A stretch of 64,000 nucleotides of DNA from Manduca sexta. Lineage: Eukaryota; Arthropoda; Insecta; Lepidoptera; Sphingidae. Below the pieces are notes generated by a model. That model was given only the letters and a program-made list of their open reading frames with translations. It did not search any database and had not been told where the DNA came from. A program made the translations under genes and the position numbers. The stretch is from positions 8,750,609-8,814,608 of the forward strand of contig NC_051126.1 in NCBI RefSeq assembly GCF_014839805.1. Reading direction: 5' to 3'. Positions 47,101-58,500 of this stretch are shown piece by piece (position 1 is the first letter of the stretch; each line of letters opens with the position of its first letter).

Positions 47101-49213
47101 TGTGTTGCATAATATGAAAAAAACATGTTCAAATTGAAAGAGGCATTCTTTTCCATTGTAAAACTATATATTTTGACTCAAGCGTAATAATAATAATGAC
47201 ATATTAGTTTACCCTGAGACTCGCCGAGCTTCACTGCTCGGTGTCATAAAATGCGTGCCACTGCTGATCCTGGCTTACAGGAGTTGTAGTGGTGGGTGTG
47301 AGGGCGGGAAAGTCTCAAGCGTAATAATCCTGCTTTAGACTTAGTAGAGCCTTATGAAAAATCTTTTTGTTCAATACATATTTGCTCTGATAATAAATAT
47401 TCGATAAGGTAAAGACTTATTTATTTCTTGTTATAGTATTAAATAAAACTATGAAAACTATTAAGAGGATAAAGTTCGAACTTTATTGACTAGAGTTATA
47501 AGTTATTGTTTTTTTTTATCCTGGCACATCAAAGAGCATCTGCATCTGATATTAACTGGAGTGGGGTCCAATAGAATGTTGACCGACAAAAGATGATAAC
47601 CCCTGTACAATCAACACATTTATGCTGGCCTGTTGGAACCAGATATACACAAGGTGATCCCGGAATGTGACACTTACATGGGCCACTTTGGCAGATATTA
47701 ATTCCTTGAGTATAGTTTTTCTCCAGGTGGATATAAAATATATACTACCACCAGCAAAACAAGTGTAAACAAGTGTACTCTTACTAATACTTTCACTAAG
47801 CTTAGAACAATAATATGTCAGTCCCATGTATCATTAAGGTGAATATAGATTAGACTAGAACAATGTATTGTAACATTCTTACAAATGTTACAATACAAGA
47901 CAAAAGTTCAATTAAAAAAAAAAACATGTAATGTACCAATCCTGTAAATGCTTGACACCATGTTTTATATAATGCTGAAGGCAAGACAACATAAAATTTT
48001 AAAATTTATTTTTACTATATGTAACTGAAAAAGCGGCGATAGCCTAGTTGGGTGTGGAACGGACTGCCGAGACGAATATCCGCAGGTACAAATCCCAAGG
48101 GCACACACCTCTGACTTTTCTAAAAAAATCATGTGTGTATTCTTTGTGAATTTATTGTTCGCTTTAACGGTGAAGGAAAACATCGTGAGGAAACCTGCAC
48201 ATCTGAGAAGTCCTCTATAGGAATTTCGAAGGTGTGTGAAGTCTACCAATCCGCACTAGGCCAGCATGGTGGACTAAGGCCTAATCCCTCTCAGTAGTAG
48301 AGGAGGCCCGTGCTCAGCAGTGGGCAAGTATATAATACAGGGCTGATATTATTATTATATGTAACTCACTCCGCATCACCTTGGTTTGCACCATTGCTTG
48401 ATAAATTTTACATCAATATGCTGGTTTTTTAAAATCAGGTTGTAACAAGATGTTAAGCATTGAGTCCAAAGTATGGCTTGATAAAATTTAGAAAAAAGTG
48501 AATGCTCAATATTCTTTTACTAGTAAATGCTCTTGTATATGTATATTCACCGTTATTAACAATTACACAGAAAGCAAGCCATTTCCAGGATAAAAACATC
48601 AGGATTTTTTTTATTCCTTTAAATAGTACTTTTGTATCGTCTACCAATTAGATCTATGTATCCATGTAAGTAATTAATTATCTATTAATTAGTGGATAAT
48701 GAATTACTTCACTTAATCTTTAAATTTTACTTCTGACATTGATTACACTTTTTTTAAGCAAAACAATTTTAACATTGATTGCTTCAATATTGTTTATAAA
48801 CAAAATTTAATGAGAGGGTGACATTAACAAAGCGAAGACAAAAGACAGCGCATAAACACTCACTCGTCGCCATCCTCACAGATGCCCGATGTCTCATTAT
48901 ATTTCGTACAATAATTATCGGCACTATAGTTGAACGATCCGTCTCTCTTTCTCACAGGTCTTCGTCTTCTCTGGTTATTGAAATGCCAATGAAAACATGT
49001 GAACGGTCTATGTTGTGTACATTTATGTTGTAAGAATGACGGACACTGCTCCACTCGGAATTCCTTCAAATATCTGTAACACGCAGTCGCTGGTTCAGTA
49101 AATAAACTTTAACCACATACCACAATATAAATATATGAATAAAAAGATCAGCACTTGTAATGATTTGGCTTTTCTGTTTGGGCTGCTAACAAAGGTTTAG
49201 ATTCCGACGGCAT
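41192..49213 (-). CDS. unk: Unkempt: CCCH zinc-finger and RING RNA-binding protein
   Basis: Six coding exons on the minus strand: 49155-49213, 48864-49073, 43223-43506, 42856-42956, 42538-42775, 41192-42162. All junctions keep phase, giving 620 residues; Drosophila Unk is about 600. Exons 2-5 encode six CCCH fingers. They include QCPSFLQHKCTQHRPFTCFH, CPYLHRTAGDTERRYH (split across exons 2/3), CKRPPRLCRQGYACPQYH and CNDVQQAGYCPRGLFCAFAH. Exon 6 is GC- and Gly/Ala-rich, with a predicted coiled coil at about residues 465-535. It ends in a complete C3HC4 RING at about 578-612 (CMVC...CNH...CDAC...CPYC). Unkempt binds UAG-containing mRNAs in the cytoplasm, represses translation, and in flies acts with Headcase downstream of TOR to time neural differentiation. 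Intron 2 is 5.4 kb and full of repeats. Family identity is certain; the start (MPSESKPLLAAQTEKPNHY) matches the Drosophila N-terminus pattern. Confidence 0.97.
43655..43800 (+). repeat. SINE fragment (same family as 52838-53094)
   Basis: It shares 'cctggagtctggaatgtgtg', 'ggttgcaccactgc' and 'ctccttcgggaataaa' in order with the tail half of the complete SINE at 52838-53094. The tRNA-like head is missing. It lies in intron 2 of unkempt. Confidence 0.65.
44800..44960 (+). repeat. Degraded retroposon fragment
   Basis: 'ttgcccaacctcaagggtga' and 'ctgagcagttatatgg' parallel the start of the reversed GC-rich retroposon at 8842-9275. It is heavily decayed, within unkempt intron 2. Confidence 0.4.
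45105..45890 (+). repeat. Two fused copies of a common lepidopteran repeat
   Basis: It starts 'actagcttttgcccgcggct', a module typical of lepidopteran dispersed repeats. The segment 45230-45360 ('gttttttgcaacatttttta', 'gctcctattggtcaaa') recurs with changes at 45670-45785 ('gtttttgcaacatttttcat', 'gctcctaatggtcat'). The two ends 'gagattagcgcgtt' at 45408 and 45840 also repeat. It therefore looks like a partial tandem duplication. A stub of the same start module lies at about 18164-18200. Confidence 0.6.
47207..47332 (+). repeat. SINE tail fragment related to 15722-16145
   Basis: 'gagcttcactgctcggtgtcataaaatgcgtgcc' and 'cctggcttacagga' match, in reverse orientation, the tail of the element at 15722-16145. 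It lies in intron 2 of unkempt. Confidence 0.6.
47505..47830 (+). repeat. Dispersed lepidopteran repeat, copy B
   Basis: Counterpart of 6877-7200; shared blocks include 'gcctgttggaacc', 'gtgacacttacatgggccac' and 'attccttgagta'. It lies in intron 2 of unkempt and is preceded by a T-run (about 47510), suggesting an A/T-rich element end. Confidence 0.7.
48027..48355 (+). mobile_element. tRNA-derived SINE with RTE-like tail and 11-bp target duplication
   Basis: A Pol III A-box-like 'tagcctagttggg' at about 48041 and a B-box-like 'ggtacaaatccc' at about 48083 mark a tRNA-derived head. The body ends in 'cagcagtgggcaagtatata' and '(ATT)n'. This resembles the 3' end of the RTE element at 12466 ('cagcagtggactgcaacggg' then TGA repeats), so RTE machinery probably mobilised it. 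TATATGTAACT flanks it exactly at 48016-48026 and 48356-48366. Confidence 0.88.
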
Positions 49214-50661
49214 TTTGGGAAAACTATTATTGCGCCTCTCGCGACGCGCAGGGCACGCTCACCGAGGACCAATTAAAATTCAATATGAGATATGATCACG
49301 TGATACACAATTTTTAACAATATTATGAAAAGGTAAACTTATAAAACATCAATATTCCTTTAAAGAACAATCTTGTGTACAAATTATAACACAATTCAGC
49401 GCTAAAACCCATTAATTTCTTAAAACTAAAGTTGATTTCGAAAATAACTACATCTACATAACACAACTCTTTTGAGTTTTGACATCGCTGTCACGTAGTG
49501 TTTTCTATTTGCTTCACTCCATCCACTACGATTACCAATAAGAAAGACGGAGACAAAAAATAGCACAAATTATCTAAGCACTTTTCCATTTCACGAAGAA
49601 TAATCCGGGTTATAATCAAAAATAATACCTAACAATATAAAATATATATCTACCTTCTTTATAAAAATAAATGACTTTACTGATTATAGAATTCTCGTAT
49701 ATGAGGGCCCGGTTGGGCGGGCCGTGGTTATTACCATCTTATTACCGCATTGTCTGTTATTGCCACCAACTTCAAGTATTATTGCGTCATGTTGAATTGA
49801 AGCTTTACATTTGCTTATGTCTGGTTTTAAAAATTTAAGGGTCGCATAAAACCTGCAATCCTGCAGCTAAACCTATATTTACGTATTTAGGTTTTAAACT
49901 GGAAAACAATGTAACAATGTTTTTAATATTTAATGAGTAGTACTATAATTTAATTGAATTTTATGATTAATATTTGACGGATTTACGAGTTTTTTTTATA
50001 AAGGCATCCCTATTTATCAATGATTCAAAGAGAATTATAATATAATATATGAAAACGACAATTATTTTATCCATGTCAAAGTATACAAATCCTTGCACTG
50101 AAAAGATACACGGTAAAGAAGCAATGTAGATTTTCGTCCGAGAGAATTATAATATATATGTAAAATTTTCGTCTAGTTTAGAGCTGAGACAAACACACAT
50201 GAAGTAATGGGTGGAGGGCGGTGCGGAGAGGGAATTATTAGGTTTGACGTCTTTTATAAAAGATTTTTTATAAAGAAGGCGAGATTCGTGAATATATACT
50301 TATTATTCACACGTTTTGTAAATATATTGCCATAATAAAGGGCAGCCAAGGTTAGGCTACCTTTCAAACTAATTGTTGGCAGCATTATGGAAGGAATCAA
50401 GTAGGTACGAGCATTTTTCTGAGAGTATTTTATTTGTTCATCACACATTAATAAATATCTTATATCCTCATTTATTAATATTGATCATTTAATATGACAT
50501 TATAAATTGTAATACAATTTTATATAAAACATGATTACCTGCTAAATATATTACCTAATTTTAAATAGAATTTATAAGTTCATAACTGCGGTCATGGATT
50601 TATAATAAAAATCATTGCCATAGAATGCACTGAATTTAAAAATTACGAAATATTAGGGCGA
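49214..50661. other. Divergent region upstream of unkempt and H3.3
   Basis: Unkempt reads left and H3.3 reads right from here, so both promoters lie in this interval. The GC-richer start (49220-49270, 'tgcgcctctcgcgacgcgca') probably marks the unkempt promoter or 5' UTR. The rest is AT-rich. Two copies of 'agagaattataatata' occur at about 50029 and 50141, and another at 54432. No gene is seen; the 64-residue minus ORF at 50254-50448 is not supported. Confidence 0.4.
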
Positions 50662-50754
50662 CCAATTACGTTGCGAAGTAATATAGTTATAGCCAATCAG
50701 AAGCACTCTTTATAGACCAATAGTAGACTCTTTTACATATTCTGTACAGCCAAT
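50662..50754 (+). promoter_or_regulatory. CCAAT-box cluster of the histone H3.3 promoter
   Basis: Four CCAAT pentamers in the same orientation at 50662-50666, 50693-50697, 50717-50721 and 50750-50754, spaced 31, 24 and 33 bp, upstream of the H3.3 gene. The two at 50693 and 50750 read CCAATCA, as favoured by NF-Y. Transcription probably starts just downstream, near the GC-richer 'ttcgatcgtcgtcgccatct' at about 50797. Confidence 0.6.
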
Positions 50755-51077
50755 CAAATAGCAGTATGTTAGCGTCAGTTTCACCCGCCATTCTCTTCGA
50801 TCGTCGTCGCCATCTTGAGCATATGATCTTTGTTGTTTAACGACTCTAACAATTTAGTTAAAAGTGTGTTTAATTTACTTTAAAGTTTATAAAACAACTT
50901 GAAAAAGGTGCAGTAACACAGTTTAATTTTATGCACATCAAATAATTTCCTTGTTTTATCATCACTCTGTGTTTTCAGACCTTGTTTATGTGGATCATAT
51001 TCTGTGTGATCCCATAAAGCATCAGTCTACTTCATGCGTGTTTAATTACAGTATTTTTGTTTTGTTTATAGTAAAAT

Positions 51078-51572
51078 ATGGCTCGTACTAAGCAGACTGC
51101 TCGTAAGTCTACTGGAGGTAAAGCTCCTCGTAAACAATTGGCTACCAAGGCAGCCCGAAAATCGGCACCCAGCACTGGAGGTGTGAAGAAACCCCATCGT
51201 TACCGCCCTGGAACTGTAGCTCTCCGAGAAATCCGTCGTTATCAAAAATCGACTGAGTTATTGATCCGCAAGCTGCCTTTCCAACGTCTCGTGAGAGAAA
51301 TTGCCCAGGACTTCAAGACTGATCTTCGGTTCCAGTCTGCTGCGATTGGTGCTTTACAAGTAAGTTTAACGTCTATGCAGTACATAATTTTGGATGTAGT
51401 CATATTATGTTCAGCTAATCATGAAGAATTCCTTTGTCCTCAGGAAGCAAGCGAAGCTTACCTAGTGGGCTTGTTCGAAGACACCAACTTGTGTGCTATT
51501 CACGCCAAACGTGTAACCATCATGCCTAAAGACATCCAGCTCGCCCGACGAATCCGCGGGGAACGTGCTTAA
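51078..51572 (+). CDS. His3.3: Histone H3.3 (replacement variant), two coding exons
   Basis: Exons 51078-51359 and 51444-51572 give 136 codons including Met, the exact H3 length. The variant-specific residues are S31 (KSAPSTGG) and the A87/I89/G90 group (SAAIGALQ), which define H3.3 against H3.1/H3.2 (SAVM). H3.3 is deposited in nucleosomes outside S phase at active genes. The 84-bp intron (GTAAGT...TCCTCAG) has no stop and keeps frame, so a naive ORF reads through it and inserts 28 false residues. As expected for a replacement histone there is an intron, no histone stem-loop in the near 3' sequence, and a poly(A) signal AATAAA at 51969-51974. A 5' UTR intron is likely (TTTATAG at 51070, close to the ATG). 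Drosophila has two loci, His3.3A and B; which one this matches cannot be said. Confidence 0.98.
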   Translation: MARTKQTARKSTGGKAPRKQLATKAARKSAPSTGGVKKPHRYRPGTVALREIRRYQKSTELLIRKLPFQRLVREIAQDFKTDLRFQSAAIGALQVSLTSMQYIILDVVILCSANHEEFLCPQEASEAYLVGLFEDTNLCAIHAKRVTIMPKDIQLARRIRGERA

Positions 51573-51968
51573 TTTAGTTTACTTTATCATAAATTATTTT
51601 TAATTAAAATAGTTATAATTTCGTAACATTTTGTCTCTTATTAATTGATCGTAATTAACTTTAACATTGTAATCATTATCATAAGGAGGCAGCAGAACTG
51701 AATTCTCTTAATTACATTCTTATTGTGTAAGAAGCGCTATGTATTTGTGTGGAATACTGTATGAAAAATGTTATTATTTACATTTAGCAGAAATTCGTCA
51801 TCATCTTACTACAGTATCCCATGTTAAACATAGGTTTATAATATTTTAGTGGTTCAAGTGTATTCCAAGGTAGTGTAATAGATAATGTTGCCAATTGCAC
51901 AGCATTGTGTAAATTGTATTTGGACTTATTGCATTCTATGATAATGTGTAATGAAGAAATTGGTGTTA

Positions 51969-51974
51969 AATAAA
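51969..51974 (+). terminator. Poly(A) signal of H3.3
   Basis: AATAAA about 400 bp after the H3.3 stop, followed by T-rich sequence with 'gtttctcagtg'. It is the first canonical hexamer after the stop that sits in a suitable context. Confidence 0.6.
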
Positions 51975-52837
51975 GAAATTTAGAATTACAATGTTTCTCA
52001 GTGCACATCATTTACATTTTCAATCTGGTTTAAAATGTGTTATATGTCAATCTTTTTAAGCATCTATTTGACTCAATACATAATGATGCAATACTAGAGA
52101 ACTGTGAGTAACTTAAGGTTCTCATTAAAAATAACAAGTAAATATATTATGAATTGTTTCAACAATGACTCATTAAATATGATTAATACTAATACCAGTA
52201 CATAACAAAACTTTATTCTTCATTAACCCATGCATATATTTTGAATGCAGAAGTTATTATCTTGAGGATTAACAGTAAAATTAGGTACTTATTTTGCTTT
52301 TTTGATTTCTGATGAATTTATTTTTCTTTCATGCTTTTTTGTCAACATTGTTCGATAAAAAGTACAACTAATAACAATTTCAGAGTGCTGGTATATGTAA
52401 AATATACACAGTGCAAAGAATAGGTGAAGTGACATTGTTTAGGATAGTTGTAGAATTCACCTGTGTTAATAGTTGACTCATAAGTGGTATCAACAGCCTG
52501 GTTGTTATTGACCCAGTCCTAATAAATTATAATTAAGCCATATCATTGATACTGCTGCTTTCTACATCATGGAAATACACTTTTTAAGTGGAAGTGTAAG
52601 ACACCTATGTCACCAGCCATGCCAGGATTCAATTTCCATGTAATAGAGTGAGGGACTATTACTATTTACCAAGCGGAGTTCCGCCATAGTCAAGGATGAT
52701 ATTGAGAAAACTCAATTTATTATGACTTGAATTTAAACTTGAACATCTCAGAATGGTAAGTCATATGAGTGGTAATTTACAAGTACAACACCACAGGCTG
52801 TATGCTGCTTTCTATTTTCTTTATTGTGTAGTTTTTG

Positions 52838-53094
52838 CTGGACTGCCTCAGTGGCGTAGTAGTACTGCATGTGCGGTACGACAGCGCTCTGAGGTCCTAG
52901 GTTGGAACCCTGGGTCGGGCAATGTGATATTTAAGTTTTTCTACTCAGTATCAACCCGGAGTCTGGAATATGTGCCCGATATGGCGTTAGGCTAGCCCCT
53001 ATCACATGGGACGGAACACACTAGGTGAAAAGTGGGTGCTCTAGTTGCACCTCTGAATACCTCTTCGGGTTTAAATGCGTGATATGTATGTGTG
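52838..53094 (+). mobile_element. Full-length tRNA-derived SINE with 13-bp target duplication
   Basis: The head reads 'tgcctcagtggcgtagtagt' (A box) and 'ggtcctaggttggaaccctg' (B box), like a tRNA. The body has 'agtctggaatatgtgcccga' and 'ctagttgcacctctgaatac', and it ends in a (TG)n tail. It is flanked by TGTGTAGTTTTTG at 52825-52837 and 53095-53107. It sits between the convergent H3.3 and UQCC4-like genes. Fragments of the same family are at 43655-43800 and 56405-56585. Confidence 0.9.
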
Positions 53095-53353
53095 TGTGTA
53101 GTTTTTGATCTATTGAAGACCAACAGATCATTAGATTGAAGATTGCTTGCTGTTTTAGAAAATATCATGCAGTCTTCAACCTTCGCAAAATTCAAGCCAA
53201 GAGACTGCCCAGTAATAAGCTCTTCAGTCCTTTTAAATTAATAAATTGTATTGAAAGAACAATATCCAAGAGAAGATTTATTTACAAACTACACTGCTTA
53301 CAACAAATAAATAACTGTTGAATAATTTTAACAAATTATATTACTTCTTTATT

Positions 53354-54199
53354 CTATTCTATTTCTAATTCTTTTAACCGCCTCTCTATATCTACAACAC
53401 TTAAGCCATTTTCCTTGTTATACTTGTATGACTGAAGCAATTGTTCTTTTTCTAAGCCTTTAATCCTCTCGTAGAGAGTCTTATTAAATTCCATATCAAC
53501 ATCATTTTCTTCTCTTAATATGCAAAAATATATGAGGAAGACTGCAACACTGGCGACAACTGAATATGGCTGATACCAGGGCATGTTAATGTTTGTTTTA
53601 TTAACAAGTGATTTCACAGCTTTTTTTGCAGCTCCGCTTGTTGAGAATTTAATTGGTTCATTTTCGGCAGCCTCAATTTTGCTGCTGAAAGCTCGCCGAT
53701 GATTCGACAGGGCAGATTTGCTGAAAAAATCAAAGTATATTACTGATAATTCTCAAATAGATAAATTATTAACGGTAGAAAGGTGATAATGATCACAATA
53801 TTCAGCACTGGTTTTAAATATGACCAAAAGGCGACTTAATTTTCTCGCAATAACTAGTAAGGTATTTTTAATGAATTTCACAATGGTGTGCTGCTGAAGT
53901 TTGGATGACCAAAGTGGTATTTATTCTTTTTAGCTTATGATAAAATTGCGGGCAAATCATGATCAGCAGTCTAGTGAGAAAGAGGATTTATTCATCATTC
54001 ACGAGGTAAGCCAGGCAGCCATAAAAGAGTTTAAAACGAATATTTATGTATTGACACCATAAAGGGATTGTTTAATTATCCCAGAACATAACCTTTTCAG
54101 TTGTGTAACAAATATAATGAAATAGAAAACCTGGGAATACCTGACGCGATGTAAACGTTGGAACAGTTTCATGGTCGTGTATTGACGAACTAATCCCAT
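53354..54199 (-). CDS. UQCC4/CCSMST1-like mitochondrial inner-membrane protein
   Basis: Two exons on the minus strand, 54141-54199 and 53354-53720, joined in phase (codon AG/C). The N-terminus is basic and helical (MKLFQRLHRV), like a mitochondrial presequence; the second Met at 54172 could be the true start. Then comes ENEPIKFSTSGAA and a single transmembrane helix within WYQPYSVVASVAVFLIYF, followed directly by CILREENDVD. The PIKFSTS motif, one helix and a following LREE are the pattern of UQCC4 (C16orf91/CCSMST1), an assembly factor of respiratory complex III. Here the C-terminal tail is longer and charged (ERIKGLEKEQ, IERRLKELE). A poly(A) hexamer (AATAAA) begins at the base right after the stop codon, on the minus strand at 53348-53353. 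The family call rests on motif resemblance, not a search. Confidence 0.72.
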
Positions 54200-54810
54200 G
54201 TTTTTTTTTGTAATAACGTGAACTCTAACCAGCTATCATTATTATTAAACACCAACTGGAAAAGTAGGTATTTTTTGGGTAAATTTTAATCTATTTATTG
54301 TGTCAACTACTAAGCGGCTCCCGGCAGCACTTTGAAAGCGACCTTAAAATTTAAGCAATAACGTCTATTTTGGTTAATTATCGTTTGACAGCCCGTACAG
54401 TACATGTAAATGTAGGTGTAGGTGTAAGTCAAAGAGAATTATAATATATATGGAAAGTGTAAGTACTCTTTTATCATTGTATGAGATCAATACAAATTGT
54501 ACAAAGCCCGTTATGACATTTTCTTTTTAATTTATTTATTACGGCTCTGGAGACAAGTCCATTGAGGCCGTCTTCCATATACCACAATTTCTTAAAATTA
54601 TTCAAGTTACCTACAAGATTTCTAGTTTCAAACAAAAAATTACAATTCTTCGATCGTAGATCGCTCATATTGGAACAGTGGTCGGTAAAATATGCTCTTC
54701 TTCAATAATTCCGTAACTGATTCAAGAGTATTAGATAGAAGCATATATTAATTCAATATTATATTTTGAATAAACCTCACACAATTAATATGAGAAATAA
54801 GTATAGAGCA

Positions 54811-55360
54811 AGAGCCTGTGAACCCCAGACCTTCGTTATTTTATAAAAGCTGAAAGTTTGTCAGCGCATGCTCCCAACACAGGTAAGAACGATGGGCCAT
54901 TATGAAGTTTGGGTTACAGTGGCTTTGGCAGGTACACGGTACTAAAGGTGTGTGAAATACCGATCTAGTTTCATTAAAAAATAAAGTGAGATTTTTTGAT
55001 ATTATCTTCAGAAAATTATTAAAAATCACGTTATTCATTGACAGACACTTAACATCGTGGCAATCCCTTGCCAGACACCCTTAATGTTCATGAAATTATA
55101 ATTTTATTTACGTTATAGTATAAAAGCTGATTTTTATATATAGTACTTGGGTAACAAGGAAATGATGTTTCCTCGTTAGCCAGACGTTTTTGATCGGTGA
55201 AACTAGATCGATATTTTACACACCTTTAGTACCGTGTACCTGCCAAAGCCACTGTAACCCAAACTTCATAATGGCCCATCGTTCTTACCTGTGTTGGGAG
55301 CATGCGCTGACAAACTTTCAGCTTTTATTAAATAACAAAGGTCTGGGGTTCACGGGCTCT
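54811..55360. mobile_element. 550-bp foldback element with long inverted repeats
   Basis: The ends are AGAGCCTGTGAACCCCAGAC at 54811 and its near-complement at 55341-55360 (one mismatch). The similarity continues inward for about 170 bp: 'gctgaaagtttgtcagcgca', 'tgggccattatgaagtttgg' and 'accgtgtacctgccaaagcc' appear in both arms. There is no ORF. No convincing target duplication was found. It lies between the UQCC4-like and coiled-coil genes and forms a strong hairpin. Confidence 0.85.
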
Positions 55361-55571
55361 TAGACTAGCAGATTCGATTGAATACTATTTTTTTTTCTTT
55401 CATATTCGATTTTATTTGGCAACCCTACCGATTTCGCATTTTGTCGCTAGAGACCACTTAGGTATGCCAATAATGCCATATAACAAAATTTACTAACGAG
55501 GCAAGCACCAGTGACCAAGTGAAGCAAGAACACTTACCTAAGTATAATGCATCACGTCGGTGCATATTCCA

Positions 55572-58500
55572 TTATACTTCTTGATTCTTAACATTTGCAA
55601 CCATTTGTTCCGAATAGCTAAGAGCTTCTTTTATACTGTAATGGAAAAGTAATACATATTCTATTAGTACCATAACTAGGCAAGTATCTTCAGCAAAAAA
55701 ATTGGATAGGTAGGTAGTCCGTAAATATGTACCTAGAATTAATAACTGAAATCTTGTGCAAGGGCTATGAAGCCATTATGTTTGATGCTGGGCCAGATTT
55801 CGAAAGAAAAAAGACTGCTTCCGGTTTTCAAAAATAAGAGATAGATTTGAGGCGTGAGTAGCCGTATTCTGGGATGGGCCAACAAGATTCTAGGGTAAGT
55901 CTGGCTTACAGGTATAATTAAAAGTAGGTAAATACCCATTTAACAGGTGAGTTAACGCGCTGCGCTGCGGCAACTTAGTAATAAGAACAATATTTTTTGG
56001 AGGTGCTAGGTTTTTGAAACACAGTTAAGAAAATCTTCTACCAGATTATTAATACTTAGGTGCTACAACTCTTACCGAATGAATTCGCTATCCTTCTCGG
56101 GTTTTTCTAATAAGTTTTTTCGTTTTGTAATTGCCTTTTCACGTCTCTCTAGATATTTTTCAATTTTTTTACGATTTAATAAAACATTTTCAGAATGTTG
56201 CTGATTGTGTGAATTAAGAGTGTGTGCTAAATCAATGTCTGTAGCTTTAATCAACAAGGTTCTCGCATCACAGGATTCGGCAACAAATTTCGTTGCTTCG
56301 CTTAAATCTGCCCGTAATTGCCACACCGAGGCAAGTTTGTGGTCCTGATAACAACATTTTAATGCTTAAATACGTATGTAGTAAGTAATTGGGGTTGCGA
56401 AGTAAAGAATTGGTTTGATGAGTAACATCAACAGATTGAAATCTAGAATTTGTGCCCGATATATTGCAAAGTTTGCTTAATTACATTTTGAAACTAATGG
56501 AATACACACACATGGCGAAAAGTGGATGCACTAGTTGCGCCTCTGCCTACCTCTACAGATAAATGGCGTGTGTGCGTTGATCAGTTTGACGAAACAAAAA
56601 ATATCTAAGTATCTATTTTGATATGTGAATTTGTTGTCATCTACCTACTGTGAAAAAAAACGAAGTTGAAACCAAGTGTATATCCTAAAATCCATTAATA
56701 TTACGAAAAAGTCACTTTATCAGTCTAATATTTTATGTTTTCACGACCATATCAATCGTTATTTACTACAGATCCAGGAAGGCTAGTTTCTTTAGGTAAT
56801 ACATACCTCCACGTGAGGAAGCCGCGAGCAAAAGATAGTACCTATGTACTACATATACTTTCCACTGCCGAAAATCATAATCTTACTACCTATCTTATTT
56901 ATGTTATGTATAGGAAATTAAGCGTAATTCTAAAGATTTTCAAGCTGTTTGGATGATTGATAGAAGTAGGCATAGGCGGTATCGACAGATGATAACTTGG
57001 AAAATACATACATATAGGTAGAGATTCCTTGAATTCCAAAGAAATACATAGTAGGTCTATTATAATGTCGATGTAGATGCAAACGACACAAATACTGCCG
57101 TACACACTTACCGATTCTATTCGTAAATGATTCAGTTCTATGTAACATTTGTCAACTTCGTTTGATAGAGCATCTTTTTGATATTTCTCTGAATCCATTT
57201 GATGTTGAATATTTTCAATAACTGTCTGCATTTGTATTATTTCTTGTTTTATTTTATCTGTTTTCAATTCAACATTGCGAATTGAGCGATTAAGATTGGA
57301 AACTGCAACATTAACTACGCGAACCATAATTATTATATATCTGTGAATAGCTAACTTTAAACTATAGTCTGGAGAATAAAAAAATAACTGTAAAGGCTGT
57401 CTAGATGCATCCCTGACCAAGAAAACAGCTTCGAATAATTCGTTTTATACTTGACTCGCGAGTTACGGGCGGAAATGTGCAAAGATTTACGAATTATTTC
57501 TTGAATAAAATAATTTTAGGTCTATTTGAAAATTTTAAACTTAATTTAATAGTTCATTTTAGAGAAATTAGTTAGGTGTGTTAGACGTGTAAAAAATATT
57601 AAACAGAGTAATGATCTTCCGAGTTCACTATCGGAACGATTCCGTGATAAATTAAATTGTGTTTTATGTAAAACTCTGTTATCAATGGCTCAAGACAGAA
57701 ATGGCACCACGTTTCCTGTAAGTTGACGTGTCTGGGTTATTTTTACCTTAAAAATTGGTATAATTTAGATACAAACTTTACAATTTTAGTTTATTAAATC
57801 TAGAAATATATTTTATTGTAGGTACGTTGTCATCAAAACTACAATTGGTTATAAGGTTATAGCCATAGTTATAGCGTTTTATCATACGTATTTTGTGCAT
57901 ATTTCGACCTTTTTGGTAATTATTTTGTCAATTTGATAGTGCATATAAATTTTAATGTCTAATCCTCAGAATAATGACAAGCATAGAAGTAACACTATGA
58001 CATTTGAGCGTACTCTATCTTAGACAGCAAGAAATTTAATTGTGTTGCGATCCCTTCTGACATCTTATCGATATCGATAGATGCTTTGTCTATCGGCTAT
58101 GTTAAATTCGCAGACCTGCTAAAATAAACACTTTTCGGTCAGTCAACTACAAACCGTTGCAAATTGCTATTTTAGATAAAGGTTAAAAAAAGATATCAAA
58201 ACCCTGATTTGGTATTCAAGTACCAAATGAGGTTTGGGTATATAAAAGCACTCGTTAAGAAGCTGTTAATTTACAATAAACTATAGAACTAAGTACCGAA
58301 TTTCTTCGAACTACAGTTTGTTTAATTTTCATTTGCTATTTACAGCAGTTTCCATGCCTTCCGCAATGTCATTCACACAAAAATGGCTTAGCATTTAGAT
58401 TATTAAATTAAGAAAATATTAGAAATTTCGGAAGGAATGGAAACTGCTGTAAGTAACAAACAAGAAATCGGCCGGAATTTTGTCTAGGAGAAAGCCAGTA

